Shown here: piece by piece, positions 1 through 8,162 of the stretch
How the letters are laid out: each line of letters starts with the position of its first letter
Position numbering within the stretch: the stretch's first letter is position 1
Source of the DNA: Syntrophorhabdus sp. PtaB.Bin047
GTDB taxonomy: Bacteria; Desulfobacterota; Syntrophorhabdia; Syntrophorhabdales; Syntrophorhabdaceae
DNA length: 34,947 nt
Direction: 5' to 3'
Assembly (NCBI GenBank): GCA_002067235.1
Contig: MVQP01000021.1
Location: 1 to 34,947 of the forward strand
The notes under the pieces: generated by a model
Database searches by the model: none
What the model was told of the DNA's origin: nothing
The model's input: the letters and a program-made list of their open reading frames with translations, nothing else
Position numbers and translations under genes: made by a program

Positions 1-82
1 TGATGAAGAACAAAGCAACATGGGCGGAGGCCCGTTCATGAAAAAGAAATCAATTGACATTCAACACAGTTGCTGGAACCTG
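1..82. repeat. Left copy of an 82-bp terminal inverted repeat
   Basis: The first 82 bases are the exact reverse complement of positions 34866-34947. The segment contains a small GC hairpin (GGGC/GCCC around position 25) and, at its inner edge, merges into the repeat that follows the stop codon of the diguanylate cyclase gene. Beyond base 82 the two ends still resemble each other but with mismatches. Both ends therefore look like copies of one dispersed element lying 3' of a gene. A contig broken at a shared repeat is the simplest explanation. A true linear-element terminus is unlikely, because the content is chromosomal housekeeping genes. Confidence 0.9.
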
Positions 83-92
83 AGACTGTCTT

Positions 93-1010
93 TTAGATGG
101 ATAGCCTGTTTCGGCCTTCTTTTTTGCTCTGGTACATGAGGGTGTCGGCCCTTTTTATGAGGGAGGCCGAGGAATCCCTCTTCCGGGCGAGGGTGGCACC
201 GATGGATATGGTGATGCTCTTCGTTTCCTTCTCCAGGGAGATCGATGACCTCTCGACAAGGACCCTGAGCTTCTCTCCCACGTGACGCAGTTTTTCTTCG
301 TCCACACTGGCGACTATGGCGACGAATTCCTCGCCGCCCCACCTTACGACCACGTCCGATGACCTCAGGCCATTGCGGATGGTGGCTGCCACAAGACGCA
401 GGACCCGGTCCCCGGCATCGTGACCGTAGGTGTCGTTCACAGCTTTGAACTTGTCGATATCGATGAAGAGGACCCCGAAAGGCCAGCCGTAGCGTTTGAA
501 TTCCCTGAGCTTCCCTGAAAGGTTCATCTGACCGTATCGCCTGTTCCCGAGTTTTGTGAGCGGATCGAGGAGCGCCATTCGTTCAAGCTCGCGGACCTTG
601 CGCCCCAGATCCTCGGTGGATGAGTTGTCGCTGAATATCTGCGCGGCGCCGAGCACCCTGCCGCGGTCACCCAGTATGGGTGTCGTCCGCACGGTGACGG
701 GGACCTCATGGCCGTCACGGTGATGGAAGAAGACCTTCCCCTCCACGCTTTTCTTCAACTCCATCGCCTCGTGGAGAAGGCATCGATTTGTGCAGAGACT
801 GGTGCCGCGGCTATCTACGTGCATGAGAAGACCGTCCCAACAGTGCTTTCCGACAACCTCACCGCTCTTGTACCCGGTCATTTGCTCGGCGGCATCGTTC
901 CAGTAGACAATGGTCCGTTCACTGTCGACGAGATAGACGCCTTCGTAGAGGCTGTCGAGGAGCTTGCGGTACGACCGGTCAGTGAGCAGGTTTCTCGCCC
1001 GATTCTTCAT
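93..1010 (-). CDS. PAS-GGDEF diguanylate cyclase
   Basis: This 305-residue protein is predicted to make the second messenger cyclic di-GMP from two GTP. Residues about 12-130 form a PAS sensor domain and about 145-305 a GGDEF domain. The catalytic loop is GGEEF at 225-229. An RxxD product-inhibition site (R216, D219) lies exactly five residues upstream, so feedback inhibition by c-di-GMP is expected. No transmembrane segment is visible, so it is probably cytoplasmic. The PAS domain carries an unusual set of cysteines (H56-C57, C73, C77) that could respond to redox or bind metal; that is inference. It starts 2 nt after the tldD stop and is probably translated from the same message. Its stop codon directly abuts a GTTTCAR-type repeat. 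The ligand is unknown. Confidence 0.93.
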   Translation of the reverse strand: MKNRARNLLTDRSYRKLLDSLYEGVYLVDSERTIVYWNDAAEQMTGYKSGEVVGKHCWDGLLMHVDSRGTSLCTNRCLLHEAMELKKSVEGKVFFHHRDGHEVPVTVRTTPILGDRGRVLGAAQIFSDNSSTEDLGRKVRELERMALLDPLTKLGNRRYGQMNLSGKLREFKRYGWPFGVLFIDIDKFKAVNDTYGHDAGDRVLRLVAATIRNGLRSSDVVVRWGGEEFVAIVASVDEEKLRHVGEKLRVLVERSSISLEKETKSITISIGATLARKRDSSASLIKRADTLMYQSKKEGRNRLSI

Positions 1011-1012
1011 CT

Positions 1013-2392
1013 CTAGCCGCCGCGCCCCCCCACGATTATCCCCGGTATTCTCAGCGTGGGCTGCGCGTCGGCCACGGGAACACCCTGGCCGTCCTTGCCG
1101 CAGGTACCGATCCCGAACCCCAGGTCCGTGCCTACCATGTCGATGTCCTTGAGGACCTTGAGCCCGTTCCCCATCATCGTCGCGTTCTTTATCATCGGCC
1201 CCACCGTGCCCTTCTCAATTATATACCCTTCGGATATCTCAAAGACAAAGTCTCCCCGGACCGTATCCACCTGCCCGCCTCCCATCTTGACGACGAGGAT
1301 GCCGTCGTCCACGGAGGCCAGGATCTTTTCGGGGTCATCGCTTCCAGGAAGGATCATTGTGTTGCTCATCCTCGGGATGGGCCTGAAGCGATAGGACTCG
1401 CGCCTGCCGTTGCCCGTCGAGGCCATGGAGTGCTTCATGGCATGAAAGCGGTCGAAGAGGTAGTTTCTGAGGACCCCCTTCTCGACAAGGACCGTCCTTT
1501 CTGACGGAACGCCTTCATCGTCGAAGGCATAGGTCCCCCTCATGTGGGGCAGCGTGGCATCGTCGACGACGCTCACTAGAGGCGATGCTATCCCGGCGCC
1601 GAGAAGTCCCTTGTAGCAGGAGAGCCCCTCCATGGCAAGGTCTGCCTCCAGACCGTGCCCGACGGCCTCGTGGATCATGGTGCCTCCCGCCTCGGAGGCA
1701 AGGACAACTGTCTTCATCCCCATGGGCGCCTCGCGCGCCGCGAGAAGGCCCTGAAGACGCCTCACGGTCTTCCGCGCAAGCTCCTCCATGAGTTCCTCCG
1801 TGAAGAACTCGAAGCCATGGAAACCGCCCACCGCCTCATAGGACGTCTGCATCTCGGAGCCGTCCCTGCCGACGAGGAGCACCGTGAGGACGACCTGCAT
1901 GCGGCTGTCGCTCCTCGCGCCTTCCGAGGTGGTCGCGATCCTGACGTTCTGGCGGGTATCGCGGTACATGACGCGGACCTGGGTGATGCGGGGTTCCATC
2001 TTGCGGGCCATGGACTCGAAATTCCTCACCAGGGCAAGTTTGTCCTCCACCGGAATGTCGCCCGGGTCCTTGCCGATGGAGAAGGGGTATGCCGCGGCCC
2101 GTTCGCCCCCGGCGATACTGGTCATCCCTTCCGAGCGGTCACTCCCGTACCGGGAGAGCTGCCCCGCCAGATCGACGAGATGACCTTCATCGAAGGAATT
2201 CGTCGAAGCATAGTAGCTCTTCCAGGGTGTGATGACCCTGAGGCCCACCCCCGCGTCCTCGCCCTTCTCGAGCTTCTCCACCCTGCCTGATTCAAGCTGG
2301 ATGAGGGTGTAGACCCGCTCATCGGCGTATACGTCGGCATAGGCACCGGAGCAATCCATGAGCGTCTCGAGCACCCTTTTCTCATTGAACAT
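1013..2392 (-). CDS. tldD: TldD-family zinc metalloprotease
   Basis: TldD/PmbA-family protein of 459 residues. In E. coli TldD works with TldE as a peptidase on unfolded peptides, including microcin B17 and CcdA. The metal motif HEAVGH (HExxxH; H241, E242, H246) is intact, and a conserved cysteine follows near the end (C431 in CGKDGQ), as in TldD rather than TldE. An ATG nine codons further upstream (2419) is open, but the start at 2392 has a strong AGGGAGG ribosome site 6 nt before it and overlaps the upstream gene by only 11 nt. No TldE/PmbA partner lies in the window, so it either acts alone or its partner is elsewhere. It sits between a DUF4911 gene and the diguanylate cyclase in one tight minus-strand cluster. 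Confidence 0.93.
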   Translation of the reverse strand: MFNEKRVLETLMDCSGAYADVYADERVYTLIQLESGRVEKLEKGEDAGVGLRVITPWKSYYASTNSFDEGHLVDLAGQLSRYGSDRSEGMTSIAGGERAAAYPFSIGKDPGDIPVEDKLALVRNFESMARKMEPRITQVRVMYRDTRQNVRIATTSEGARSDSRMQVVLTVLLVGRDGSEMQTSYEAVGGFHGFEFFTEELMEELARKTVRRLQGLLAAREAPMGMKTVVLASEAGGTMIHEAVGHGLEADLAMEGLSCYKGLLGAGIASPLVSVVDDATLPHMRGTYAFDDEGVPSERTVLVEKGVLRNYLFDRFHAMKHSMASTGNGRRESYRFRPIPRMSNTMILPGSDDPEKILASVDDGILVVKMGGGQVDTVRGDFVFEISEGYIIEKGTVGPMIKNATMMGNGLKVLKDIDMVGTDLGFGIGTCGKDGQGVPVADAQPTLRIPGIIVGGRGG

Positions 2393-2609
2393 CGGGAACC
2401 TCCCTGAACGTAATGCCATAGTTTACCATATCGTCCATTATGCCCCTGACATCGCCCTCGAAACCGGAGGGATAGATGAGCTCGATGAGCCCCCGGTCCC
2501 CGTCGATCACGGAAAAGATGGCGACATCCTCGTAAGACTCGAGGACGGCCTTGAAAAAACCGATGCCCTGGCGGTCAACGAGAAACCGTTTCGTTCTTTC
2601 CTCGATCAT
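2382..2609 (-). CDS. DUF4911 domain-containing small protein
   Basis: Small acidic protein of 75 residues resembling the DUF4911 family, which I know mainly from Desulfobacterota genomes. The recognisable pattern is an RFLVDR-type N-terminus, an ESYEDVA segment and a C-terminal region resembling a small ACT-like alpha/beta fold. Its biochemical role is unknown. It lies 30 nt after the 2-hydroxyacyl-CoA dehydratase gene and overlaps the chosen tldD start by 11 nt, so the three are probably co-transcribed. The family call rests on pattern memory, not a search. Confidence 0.75.
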   Translation of the reverse strand: MIEERTKRFLVDRQGIGFFKAVLESYEDVAIFSVIDGDRGLIELIYPSGFEGDVRGIMDDMVNYGITFREVPDVQ

Positions 2610-2639
2610 ACTGGGCTGCCCCCCCGCATCACGGCCTCA

Positions 2640-3644
2640 TCAGCGGCGCATCCCTTCGAGCATCTCCACGAACGCCTCGATGCGCATCTTCGTTCTCGTG
2701 TCCAGCGCCCTCGGCAGGTCTCCCTCTATGGTGAGAATGGGAACAGAAATGGTCTCGCGAAGGATAACGTCCTCGATGGCCCGGAAACAGAAAGCCTGCA
2801 CGTAATGGATGATACCCTTTATCCCCCGTCGCGCTATCTCGTCCCCTATGTCCTTCAGGCGCGCGAATATGCCGTAAGGGTACGTGTAGAGAAGGTACCT
2901 CTCCACGATGTCCTTCGTTTCATAAGGAAGGGCGAACTGCCGCTGTGTCTCGTTGTAAACGACCTGTCCCCCCACGCTTTCGATGAAGTCATAAAGGTCG
3001 GTGACGATCGGCGGAACACCGATGTACCCGAGGGGTATCCCCTGGAGGCCCTCCCTCTTCCGCGCGCTCAGGATGAACTCGCTCGCCGCCTTCCCGTAAC
3101 CCTCCATGTCGCCGAGCATGTCCGAGGAACCGACGAGCCAGCGATGGTTCTCCGCCCCCGTCACGTTGCGCTCGCTCCAGGTCATCGTGTCGATCTCCGA
3201 GAGCTTCTCCCTCACGCCGGCTATCCGCGCCTCCACGTCAGCGAGGGACCCCTCGTCAACGGATAGCTCGCTGCCCAGCTTCTCTATCTCCCGGGCGAGT
3301 ACTGCCCTGTCGCGGTCGTAGGGAAAGGAAAAGGGTATCGTCCTCACGCCCCGGTAGCGAAGGATCTCGGCGAGGGCCTGGGTGTTGCTGCAGTCACCTT
3401 CCATAACGGTGATGACACCGGCTATCTCCTTCTCCATGATGACCCCGTAGATACCCTTGATCCAGTTGCACATGCTCTTCGGGAAACCATCGCGTTCCGC
3501 GCGCTCGATGAAGCGGCCCGGGTCGGGGTCCGTGACGAAGATATTGTTCAGGTCGCGGGGCTCGTACCCCGCGGCGAAGATGAACTCCACGGGGATCGTG
3601 GTGGTAAAACCGATGGTTCCCTTTGATGTCGGCGATGATGTCAT
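2640..3644 (-). CDS. 2-hydroxyacyl-CoA dehydratase family subunit (HgdB/BcrC-like)
   Basis: This 334-residue protein belongs to the 2-hydroxyglutaryl-CoA dehydratase D-component superfamily, which includes benzoyl-CoA reductase subunits BcrB/BcrC and HgdA/HgdB. Three cysteines typical of [4Fe-4S] ligation are present at C59 (SMCNW), C85 (GDCSN) and C286 (AFCFR). The N-terminal pattern and the terminal DTRTKMRIEAF segment also fit. Known members act as heterodimers reduced by an ATP-dependent activator (HgdC/BadF type). Neither a second subunit nor an activator is in the window. Solo members of uncharacterised function exist, and some family members act outside acyl-CoA chemistry, so the substrate is open. 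The ribosome site before the ATG is weak. Confidence 0.85.
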   Translation of the reverse strand: MTSSPTSKGTIGFTTTIPVEFIFAAGYEPRDLNNIFVTDPDPGRFIERAERDGFPKSMCNWIKGIYGVIMEKEIAGVITVMEGDCSNTQALAEILRYRGVRTIPFSFPYDRDRAVLAREIEKLGSELSVDEGSLADVEARIAGVREKLSEIDTMTWSERNVTGAENHRWLVGSSDMLGDMEGYGKAASEFILSARKREGLQGIPLGYIGVPPIVTDLYDFIESVGGQVVYNETQRQFALPYETKDIVERYLLYTYPYGIFARLKDIGDEIARRGIKGIIHYVQAFCFRAIEDVILRETISVPILTIEGDLPRALDTRTKMRIEAFVEMLEGMRR

Positions 3645-3725
3645 GCTCTTAAAGCTACTATAGTTTTGTTGCGCCCTGCAACCGTTTCAGCGAGGCGTGG
3701 TTGTCGGGCGCATTCTTTCTGGTTT

Positions 3726-3753
3726 CATATATGACCTATGATATACTTGTCAC
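3726..3753 (-). promoter_or_regulatory. Possible sigma70-type promoter for the dehydratase-subunit cluster
   Basis: On the minus strand, GTGACA (3753-3748) is followed after 16 nt by TATATG (3731-3726). This lies 82 nt upstream of the dehydratase-subunit ATG, in the 145-bp gap after the P-loop/CYTH gene. The word ATATGACC occurs twice in the gap (3729-3736 and 3771-3778) and could be part of an operator. Matches to consensus are only moderate. Confidence 0.35.
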
Positions 3754-3789
3754 ACCTTTTGATAGTTCGAATATGACCCTAATAATTCC

Positions 3790-4935
3790 TCAGGCGGGCT
3801 TGCTGGCCTTTCGCCGGGCCAGCGTCCTGTCGGCATAACGCAGATTGTCGGTCACCCTCTTTCCGACGGTGACGAAAGGCGGAATCGAGGCAGGCGTTCC
3901 CCCTTCCTGCCCGGGAGACTCCGCAAGGAGCACCGTGAGCCCCTCATGCCTTCCCCTGTATGTGTCCAGTTCATAATACTGGTTGTTCCAGAGAAAACAT
4001 ACGCGCTCCCTGGCGAGGACCTCCGTCTTCGGGTCCATGAGGCGGGCGAGACTGAGGTATTCCTGCTCGGGGATGAGTTCCTCCTCTTCTATGGGAAGAC
4101 CGCGTGCACCCACATGCCTCGTCCTTGCCAGAAAATGGAGGTAGACACCGTCCTGCCCCCTCCTGCGTATCCTCGTCACTTCCCTCCTGTCCTTCGAGCG
4201 GAGGTACACCTGCTCCATATCGATCCTCTGATGGGCCGGAAGAGCGGCGAGGTCGACATGGCTGACGAGGTATTTCTCCCCCGTGGGAGGCACGTCTGGT
4301 ATTCCGAGAAACCTCGCTATTGCCGAAAAGGCCCTCTTTATCTTCCCCTCGAAATCGGTGCTGTTGTCGATGATCTTGAAACGGGGGTGGCCAAGCCAGC
4401 TCTCCTTGGTCCTCAGGTCTATGCGCAGCGCCTCTTCAGGGGTTTCGAGGCGGGCCGTGTTGTTCTCCCCCGTGTAGTAATCGGCGGCGCCGTCCGCCGC
4501 CGTGACGAGATGGATGACCCCGTCGTAGCGATGGCGGATCGCGGCCCGTGTCAGGCCCTTCTTCTTCAGGATGCTATTGAAGACGTCGTCGGTGAGAAAG
4601 GCCCTGATGTCCATGATGCCCCTGTCGAGGAGTATGACCTTCCTGCGTTCCGGGAATATCCTCGATACCGCCCGCTTGTATGTGTCCTCGAAGGACATCT
4701 GCATGTCGAAGATGGCCTCCTCGAAGACCACTATCTGGCCCGGCTTGTCCATCTTGCGCCTGTCGATGCCGTTGCCCGTGATAAGCGTCGCAGTCTCGGG
4801 GACCACAAAGACCATGAATCCGTGATCCGAGAGTTTCTCCGTAAGATAGGCAAGCGACGAGCTCTTCCCCGAACAGGGCCCTCCCGTAAGAACGATCATG
4901 CTGACAGGCTGCAACAGGCGGGAACTAACGGGCAA
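3790..4935 (-). CDS. P-loop ATPase/kinase fused to a CYTH (triphosphate tunnel) domain
   Basis: Two-domain protein of 381 residues. Residues 13-215 form an AAA_28-like P-loop domain with Walker A GGPCSGKS (18-25) and an LLDRG strand (103-107), as in nucleoside-kinase-like proteins. Residues about 217-365 resemble a CYTH/triphosphate tunnel fold: EKYLV at the start, TRIRRRG, a LARTR strand, EEEELIPEQEY and a YELDTY strand. The first acidic pair of the classical ExExK motif is weak. CYTH enzymes hydrolyse or form triphosphates; plant TTM1/TTM2 combine a uridine-kinase-like domain with CYTH in an analogous way. The substrate here is unknown. I keep the TTG start because GGAGG lies 4 nt before it; an ATG at 4899 is the alternative but lacks a ribosome site. 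A repeat-filled gap lies upstream. Confidence 0.82.
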   Translation of the reverse strand: MPVSSRLLQPVSMIVLTGGPCSGKSSSLAYLTEKLSDHGFMVFVVPETATLITGNGIDRRKMDKPGQIVVFEEAIFDMQMSFEDTYKRAVSRIFPERRKVILLDRGIMDIRAFLTDDVFNSILKKKGLTRAAIRHRYDGVIHLVTAADGAADYYTGENNTARLETPEEALRIDLRTKESWLGHPRFKIIDNSTDFEGKIKRAFSAIARFLGIPDVPPTGEKYLVSHVDLAALPAHQRIDMEQVYLRSKDRREVTRIRRRGQDGVYLHFLARTRHVGARGLPIEEEELIPEQEYLSLARLMDPKTEVLARERVCFLWNNQYYELDTYRGRHEGLTVLLAESPGQEGGTPASIPPFVTVGKRVTDNLRYADRTLARRKASKPA

Positions 4936-4943
4936 AGAACCTC

Positions 4944-5190
4944 CGGAAAAAGTCTCATGTTCCAGGTTTCAAGTCTCAAGTCAAAAGAAAAAAGGCAAAG
5001 CAGTCTGTGTGGATCCGTTTCCCCGTGCTCTTGTCCAAATTGACGGTTCCAGATTCCAAGTCTCGGGTTTCAGGCAAAGGACAAAGACACGAACATCCGA
5101 AACTCGCAACCGGCAACCGTCTTTTTCCCCTGAAACTTGAAACCTGAAACTTGAAACTGTCCTTTCTTCCTGAAACCTGAAACCGTCTTT
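4944..5190. repeat. Intergenic GTTTCAR heptamer repeats with inverted arms
   Basis: The gap between thiH and the P-loop/CYTH gene contains no gene and is filled with imperfect 7-bp words. Reading down the minus strand from the thiH stop there are several GTTTCAR units within 5118-5190. Oppositely oriented copies lie at about 4951-4983 and 5042-5078, so long imperfect hairpins can form. The first unit starts immediately after the thiH stop codon. Function is unknown; RNA 3'-end protection or termination is possible. Confidence 0.8.
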
Positions 5191-6246
5191 TCAGCTGTTC
5201 ACTATGTTTCTCCAGTCCGTCACGACGGGGTCGAAGCCTTTTGCCCTGAGCATGGCCTTGATCTCGTCGAAGCTCCGGGGATCGAAGACCTCGAACTGGC
5301 CGTCCTCGTACTTGTTCTCACCTTCGAGGTATCCCCCGACGCGTGTCGAGGAACCGGCTGACATCTTCGTGACGCCGAACTCAAGTATACTGTCGCGGAA
5401 CCGGGGCGTCTCCCTGGTGGAGATGCTGATCCCCACTCGGGGGAAGAAGAGCCGCGCGGCACACATGATCTTCAGCATGTCCCTGTCAGAGACCTCCTGG
5501 TACTGGTGGATGTCGTCGGCCACGCGTCTCAGGCGCGGAAAGGCAAGGCCGAACTCGACACCGGGATGCCTCTTTTCGAGGCTGCGGACGTGCTCGAAGA
5601 GCGCTATAACGTCCCTGCGCCAGTCGGTGAGCCCCAGGAGGGCCCCCATCGATATGTGCCTGATCCCGGAGCGTGCTATGCGGTCGGGGGCCGAGACCCG
5701 GTAATCGTAGACCTTCTTGGGACCCGCGAGATGAAGCTCGTCGTAGCGGGCCCTGTCGTACGTCTCCTGGTACAGCGTCACCCCGTCCACTCCGGCAAGG
5801 TAGAGCTCCCTGTATTCCTCCTCGTCGAGAGGATAGACCTCCAGGGCAACGTAGGAAAAGTAACGCGACGCGATCCTGACGGCGTCGCGGATATACTGCG
5901 GAGGAGAATGAAAACGGGATTCGCCCGTCAGGATGAGGACGCTGCGGTTCCCCGTGGCGGCGAGGGCCTCGCACTCCCTGTCTATCTGTTCCATGGTGAG
6001 CTTGCTCCGGGGCATGCTCTTCTGAGAGGCGTGGAAACCACAGTAGACACATTCGTTCTCGCAATAGTTTGCTATATACAGGGGGGCATAGAGGCTGATA
6101 GTCCGGCCGAACTGGCGCCTCGTCAATTCGCGCGCGGCATGGGCCATCTCCTCGAGGAGGCCCCGGTCGTCGACCGCGAATATGCGGCGGATATCATCGA
6201 TGGTCAGGTGCAGGAGATCTATCCCGCGCAGGCTCTTACTCATCAT
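5191..6246 (-). CDS. thiH: 2-iminoacetate synthase ThiH (radical SAM)
   Basis: ThiH cleaves tyrosine by radical SAM chemistry to dehydroglycine (2-iminoacetate) for formation of the thiazole of thiamine. The cluster motif C62-x3-C66-x2-C69 (CENECVYC) is clear. The motif is followed by GFHAS, and [10 protein letters not shown] further on fits the family. The length of 351 residues is slightly short but normal. The frame is open further upstream, but that part lies over thiG in another frame. The ATG at 6246 (or the adjacent one at 6243) overlaps the thiG stop by 8-11 nt, giving translational coupling. It is the last gene of thiE-thiS-thiG-thiH. A ThiH rather than ThiO partner fits an anaerobe. 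Confidence 0.95.
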   Translation of the reverse strand: MMSKSLRGIDLLHLTIDDIRRIFAVDDRGLLEEMAHAARELTRRQFGRTISLYAPLYIANYCENECVYCGFHASQKSMPRSKLTMEQIDRECEALAATGNRSVLILTGESRFHSPPQYIRDAVRIASRYFSYVALEVYPLDEEEYRELYLAGVDGVTLYQETYDRARYDELHLAGPKKVYDYRVSAPDRIARSGIRHISMGALLGLTDWRRDVIALFEHVRSLEKRHPGVEFGLAFPRLRRVADDIHQYQEVSDRDMLKIMCAARLFFPRVGISISTRETPRFRDSILEFGVTKMSAGSSTRVGGYLEGENKYEDGQFEVFDPRSFDEIKAMLRAKGFDPVVTDWRNIVNS

Positions 6247-7012
6247 AGAGGAACCCCGTGAGCGGCGAGGAAGCGGCCGCTCCCTTTCTCTCCTTCCCCA
6301 TTTTTGCCAGGTATGCCATTCTGCCCGCCTCGACGCCGCGCGCGAAAGCGGCGGCCATGAGCGGCGGGTCCTCCGCGTCGGCAACGGCCGTGTTGGCGAG
6401 CACTGCGTCCGCCCCCATCTCCATTGCCTCGGCCGCATGCGATGGGCGTCCTATGCCGGCGTCGACGACTATGGGGACCTCCGCGATCTCCTCGATGAGC
6501 ACCTCTATGAGGGTGCGCATCTTCAGCCCCTGGTTCGATCCAATGAGGGAACCGAGGGGCATGACGGCTGCCGCCCCCGCGTCAACGAGAGCCTTCGCCA
6601 CGTAAAGGTCGGGATGCATGTAGGGCAGCACGACGAAGCCTTCCCCGGAGAGGACCTTCGTTGCCTTTATCGTCTCCTGGTTGTCGGGCAGCAGGTACCG
6701 GCTGTCGTTTATGACCTCGATCTTGATCCAGTCCCCGTATCCCGCCTCCCGCGCTATGTGTGCGATGCGCACCGCTTCCGCCGCATTGCGTGCGCCCGAC
6801 GTGTTGACCATGATCGTGGTGCCTTCGGGAATAAAGGAGAGGATGTTCTCATCCGTTTCGTCGAGGTCGATCCGGCGAAGCGCCACCGTTACGAGCTCCG
6901 AGCCGGAGCTCGCGATCGCTTTGCGCATGGCCTCCTTGTCGCCGAACTTTCCCGTGCCGAGAAAAAAACGGCTCCCGAACTCTCTTCCGCGCACAATCAG
7001 TTTGTCATCCAT
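6236..7012 (-). CDS. thiG: Thiazole synthase ThiG
   Basis: ThiG condenses deoxyxylulose 5-phosphate, dehydroglycine and the thiocarboxylate of ThiS into the thiazole phosphate of thiamine. The protein has 258 residues and the typical phosphate-binding TIM-barrel pattern: FLGTGKF near the start, IKIEVI carrying the Schiff-base lysine near residue 96, PLGSLIGSN, and [16 protein letters not shown] at 7018 is possible, but the ATG at 7012 is preferred: GGAGGAGG lies 6 nt before it, encoded by the last glycine codons of thiS. The gene begins 2 nt after the thiS stop and overlaps thiH. Confidence 0.96.
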   Translation of the reverse strand: MDDKLIVRGREFGSRFFLGTGKFGDKEAMRKAIASSGSELVTVALRRIDLDETDENILSFIPEGTTIMVNTSGARNAAEAVRIAHIAREAGYGDWIKIEVINDSRYLLPDNQETIKATKVLSGEGFVVLPYMHPDLYVAKALVDAGAAAVMPLGSLIGSNQGLKMRTLIEVLIEEIAEVPIVVDAGIGRPSHAAEAMEMGADAVLANTAVADAEDPPLMAAAFARGVEAGRMAYLAKMGKERKGAAASSPLTGFLYDE

Positions 7013-7014
7013 AA

Positions 7015-7215
7015 TCACCCTCCTCCCACGAAGGACACCAGTTCAACCCGGTCACCCTCAGAAAGGACGGTCAGGGACCACCGGTCGCTCTTCACGACAC
7101 CATCATTGAGGACAAGGATCACCCTGTCGGGGTCCGCCTTGCCGGAATAGACAAACCTGTGGAGGTCCATGCCTTCCGGGATCTGCATCGTCTTGCCGTT
7201 GACTGTTATCTTCAT
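7015..7215 (-). CDS. thiS: Sulfur carrier protein ThiS
   Basis: Ubiquitin-like sulfur carrier of 66 residues that is converted to a C-terminal thiocarboxylate and donates sulfur to ThiG. The N-terminal MKITVNGK strand and the C-terminal glycine run (VGGG) match the family; the terminal diglycine is the functional end. The start overlaps the thiE stop by 4 nt (ATGA). The final codons GGA GGA GGG also form the ribosome-binding site for thiG. The adenylating enzyme ThiF is not in the window. Confidence 0.95.
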   Translation of the reverse strand: MKITVNGKTMQIPEGMDLHRFVYSGKADPDRVILVLNDGVVKSDRWSLTVLSEGDRVELVSFVGGG

Positions 7216-7805
7216 TTCACTGCCTTCTTTATTCTCTTCAGCAACTCCACCGCGTCCGATGAAGCCCTGACAACGCCTATCGTCTTCGCTCCGGCGGCCA
7301 GCACGTCGTCGACGTTGGAAAGGTCGATACCGCCGATGGCAACAGCAGGGATGTCGAGATGCTCCGCCGCCTCTCTCACATAGGCAAGCCCCACCGGGGC
7401 CCTGCCCGGTTTCGTGGGAGTCGCGTAGACGGGCCCCGTGGATATGTAATCGGCGCCGTCCCTGATCGCCTGTCTTCCCTGCTCCAGGTTGTGCGTCGTC
7501 TTGCCGACGATCATTTCCTCACCGACGATGGCGCGGGCCTCCAGCGTGGACATGTCCTGACCCACGTGGACCCCGTCCGCCCCGACCTTCACGGCCAGGG
7601 CCGGGTCGTCGTTGAGAATGAACAGGAAGGGCCGGACCTTCCTGTATTCCACAAGCTCCCGGGCCTTTTCGAGGACCGTCTCCTCGTCGCCCGTCTTGTC
7701 CCGAAGCTGGACGATCGCGGCACCGTCATCAACCGCCCGCTTCAGCTCGGCGACGGACGAGGAAACGACGTAAAGGTCGTTGCTGAATGGTTTTCTCCTC
7801 GTCAT
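7212..7805 (-). CDS. thiE: Thiamine-phosphate synthase ThiE
   Basis: ThiE joins the pyrimidine and thiazole moieties to thiamine phosphate. The 197-residue protein shows the family strands VQLRDK, LNDDPALA, DGVHVGQ, the GPVYATPTK loop and AIGGI near the C-terminus. It is first in the thiE-thiS-thiG-thiH cluster. No clear ribosome site precedes the ATG. I found no thi-box elements (CTGAGA, GAACCTG) upstream, so there is no evidence for a TPP riboswitch here. thiC and thiD are not in the window. Confidence 0.94.
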   Translation of the reverse strand: MTRRKPFSNDLYVVSSSVAELKRAVDDGAAIVQLRDKTGDEETVLEKARELVEYRKVRPFLFILNDDPALAVKVGADGVHVGQDMSTLEARAIVGEEMIVGKTTHNLEQGRQAIRDGADYISTGPVYATPTKPGRAPVGLAYVREAAEHLDIPAVAIGGIDLSNVDDVLAAGAKTIGVVRASSDAVELLKRIKKAVK

Positions 7806-7916
7806 TGCTGCTATTAAATTACATCAAAACGGGTGGTAAGTCCAAGGTCTTCTGCCACCGCTCGGGGGAAATGCGGGTGGTTGACGCTATGACGTCCACC
7901 CCGTCGGAAGACAATC

Positions 7917-8162
7917 TCAAGCGAACCCTCTCAAGGTCTTGCGGACGGAGCGGGTGTCGAGAGAGAGGCCGGCCTCCTCCGGAATGCGCGGGGGCGCCTC
8001 CGGCACGCGGTCGATCTCCTCGGGGCGCGTGTATCGTCCCATGACGAAGCGAAGGGAACCGCGGACGAACTGAGGGGCGAGATTGAGTCCTCTCGGAACG
8101 CGCCATTGCGCCGGACCTGGCGGGGGGTCGACGCTGCCAGCCGAGGGAAGCCGCCCGGCGCC
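7917..8162 (-). pseudogene. Relic of the C-terminal part of a cysteine desulfurase (NifS/IscS family)
   Basis: Directly after the iscR stop, in the same frame, about 80 codons translate to a decayed cysteine desulfurase tail. The core is FVRGSLRFVMGRY followed by EEIDRV and PPRI, which aligns with [18 protein letters not shown] and PPII of the intact NifS at 9640-10821. A preceding PSAGS patch sits where the active-site loop GSACTSGS should be, but the catalytic cysteine is gone. There is no start codon and no N-terminal domain. It reads as the remnant of an iscR-iscS operon whose role is now filled by the divergent nifU-nifS. The following bases, 7819-7916, hold no gene I recognise. Confidence 0.75.

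Noticed and set aside
7806..7916. TPP riboswitch upstream of thiE
   Set aside because: No CTGAGA or GAACCTG thi-box elements are present, and the space is too short next to the relic.
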